Source: Streptomyces sp. NRRL F-5122
Lineage (GTDB): Bacteria; Actinomycetota; Actinomycetes; Streptomycetales; Streptomycetaceae
Length of the DNA: 64,000 nucleotides
Direction of reading: 5' to 3'
NCBI RefSeq assembly: GCF_001507435.1
Contig: NZ_LMWH01000234.1
Span: 35,046 to 99,045 of the forward strand
The notes beneath the pieces were generated by a model, which did no database searches, had not been told where the DNA came from, and saw nothing but the letters and a program-made list of their open reading frames with translations. Shown here in pieces: positions 63,782 through 64,000 of this stretch. The position numbers and the translations under genes are program-made. Within the stretch, counting starts at the first letter, position 1. Every line of letters begins with the position of its first letter.

Positions 63782-64000
63782 TGTTCCTCATTCCCTTACG
63801 CCCGCCGGTCCGGCGCCCCGATCGCCCCGTGGTGCTTGGGGGGCTGGTGGCATCACAGCGCGCCCTGAAGCGTCGGAAGGCGAAGACAGCGCACACGGCT
63901 CCTCCGTGTACCCCGTTCGGCCGGAAGCGATCCCATCAGCCCTGGGCCGACTGAGGTCCGGCGAGCGATCTGCCGACGGGGCAAGGGCGCGCGCCCTCGG
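63782..64000. other. Window edge upstream of the SsgA-like gene
   Basis: About 220 bases with no gene seen. The SsgA-like promoter should lie here. Confidence 0.35.

Noticed and set aside
1..64000. CRISPR arrays, prophage or integrative element, biosynthetic gene cluster
   Set aside because: No regularly spaced repeats, no integrase or structural phage genes, no tRNA attachment site, and no polyketide or peptide synthetase genes were seen.

Overview
The window reads as one chromosomal stretch of a Streptomyces (high-GC actinomycete). Third codon positions are almost all G or C, GTG and TTG starts are common, and several genes overlap by a GTGA four-base junction. Marker families support this: SsgA-like sporulation regulator, small laccase (SLAC), streptophobe-type membrane protein, MT0933-like antitoxin, MmyB-type XRE regulator, and several SpoIIE-type phosphatases of the anti-sigma network. 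No rRNA, tRNA, CRISPR array, intact transposase, phage gene or core informational gene was found, so this looks like variable arm or accessory chromosome rich in regulation, secretion and carbohydrate use.

Layout. 1-10.1 kb: start of a GH15 trehalase/glucoamylase (cut by the window edge), FUSC transporter, divergent SDR and XRE regulator, PAS-SpoIIE phosphatase, zinc alcohol dehydrogenase, YbhB-like protein, two small membrane proteins. 10.2-12.1 kb: ArsR-like regulator translationally coupled to an MFS exporter, with a perfect palindromic operator. 12.4-16.8 kb: a tight four-gene operon of membrane-anchored solute-binding-like protein, TelA, lipoprotein with binding and vWA domains, and XpaC-like membrane protein. 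17-19.2 kb: small genes, a frameshifted membrane gene, a long hairpin and a tandem repeat. 19.7-22.1 kb: secreted GH92 mannosidase behind a LacI-type operator. 22.5-26.6 kb: MEKHLA-domain protein, GNAT acetyltransferase, sirtuin, PIG-L deacetylase.

26.8-32.8 kb: an extracellular oxidation locus. SLAC is divergent from a coupled pair encoding a ThuA-glucose/sorbosone dehydrogenase and a cupredoxin-Ig-like-3-keto-disaccharide hydrolase fusion. 33-42.4 kb: streptophobe protein, NAD(P)H-binding protein, CoxD/CoxE-like AAA-vWA pair, membrane protein, 1,237-residue subtilisin. 42.7-47.9 kb: galactoside island of GH36 alpha-galactosidase, a GH27 gene whose catalytic core has been deleted in frame, and a ROK repressor with a palindrome at its start. 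47.9-56.1 kb: signalling and envelope genes, including a PAS-GAF-SpoIIE-HATPase protein whose phosphatase domain has lost most metal ligands, a His-rich secreted protein, an orphan OmpR-type regulator, an L,D-transpeptidase, a divergent thioesterase/HxlR pair and a membrane SpoIIE phosphatase. 56.5-62.2 kb: isochorismatase-like hydrolase, aldehyde dehydrogenase, MFS and lipocalin-like genes in one operon, divergent from a TetR gene with two palindromes, then a second TetR. 62.2-64 kb: mostly non-coding, with decayed gene pieces and an SsgA-like gene.

The best candidates for undescribed systems are the TelA/vWA/binding-protein operon, the copper-linked extracellular sugar-oxidation locus and the degenerate phosphatase coupled to an intact anti-sigma-type kinase domain. 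All functions are inferred by reading the sequence; no database search was run.
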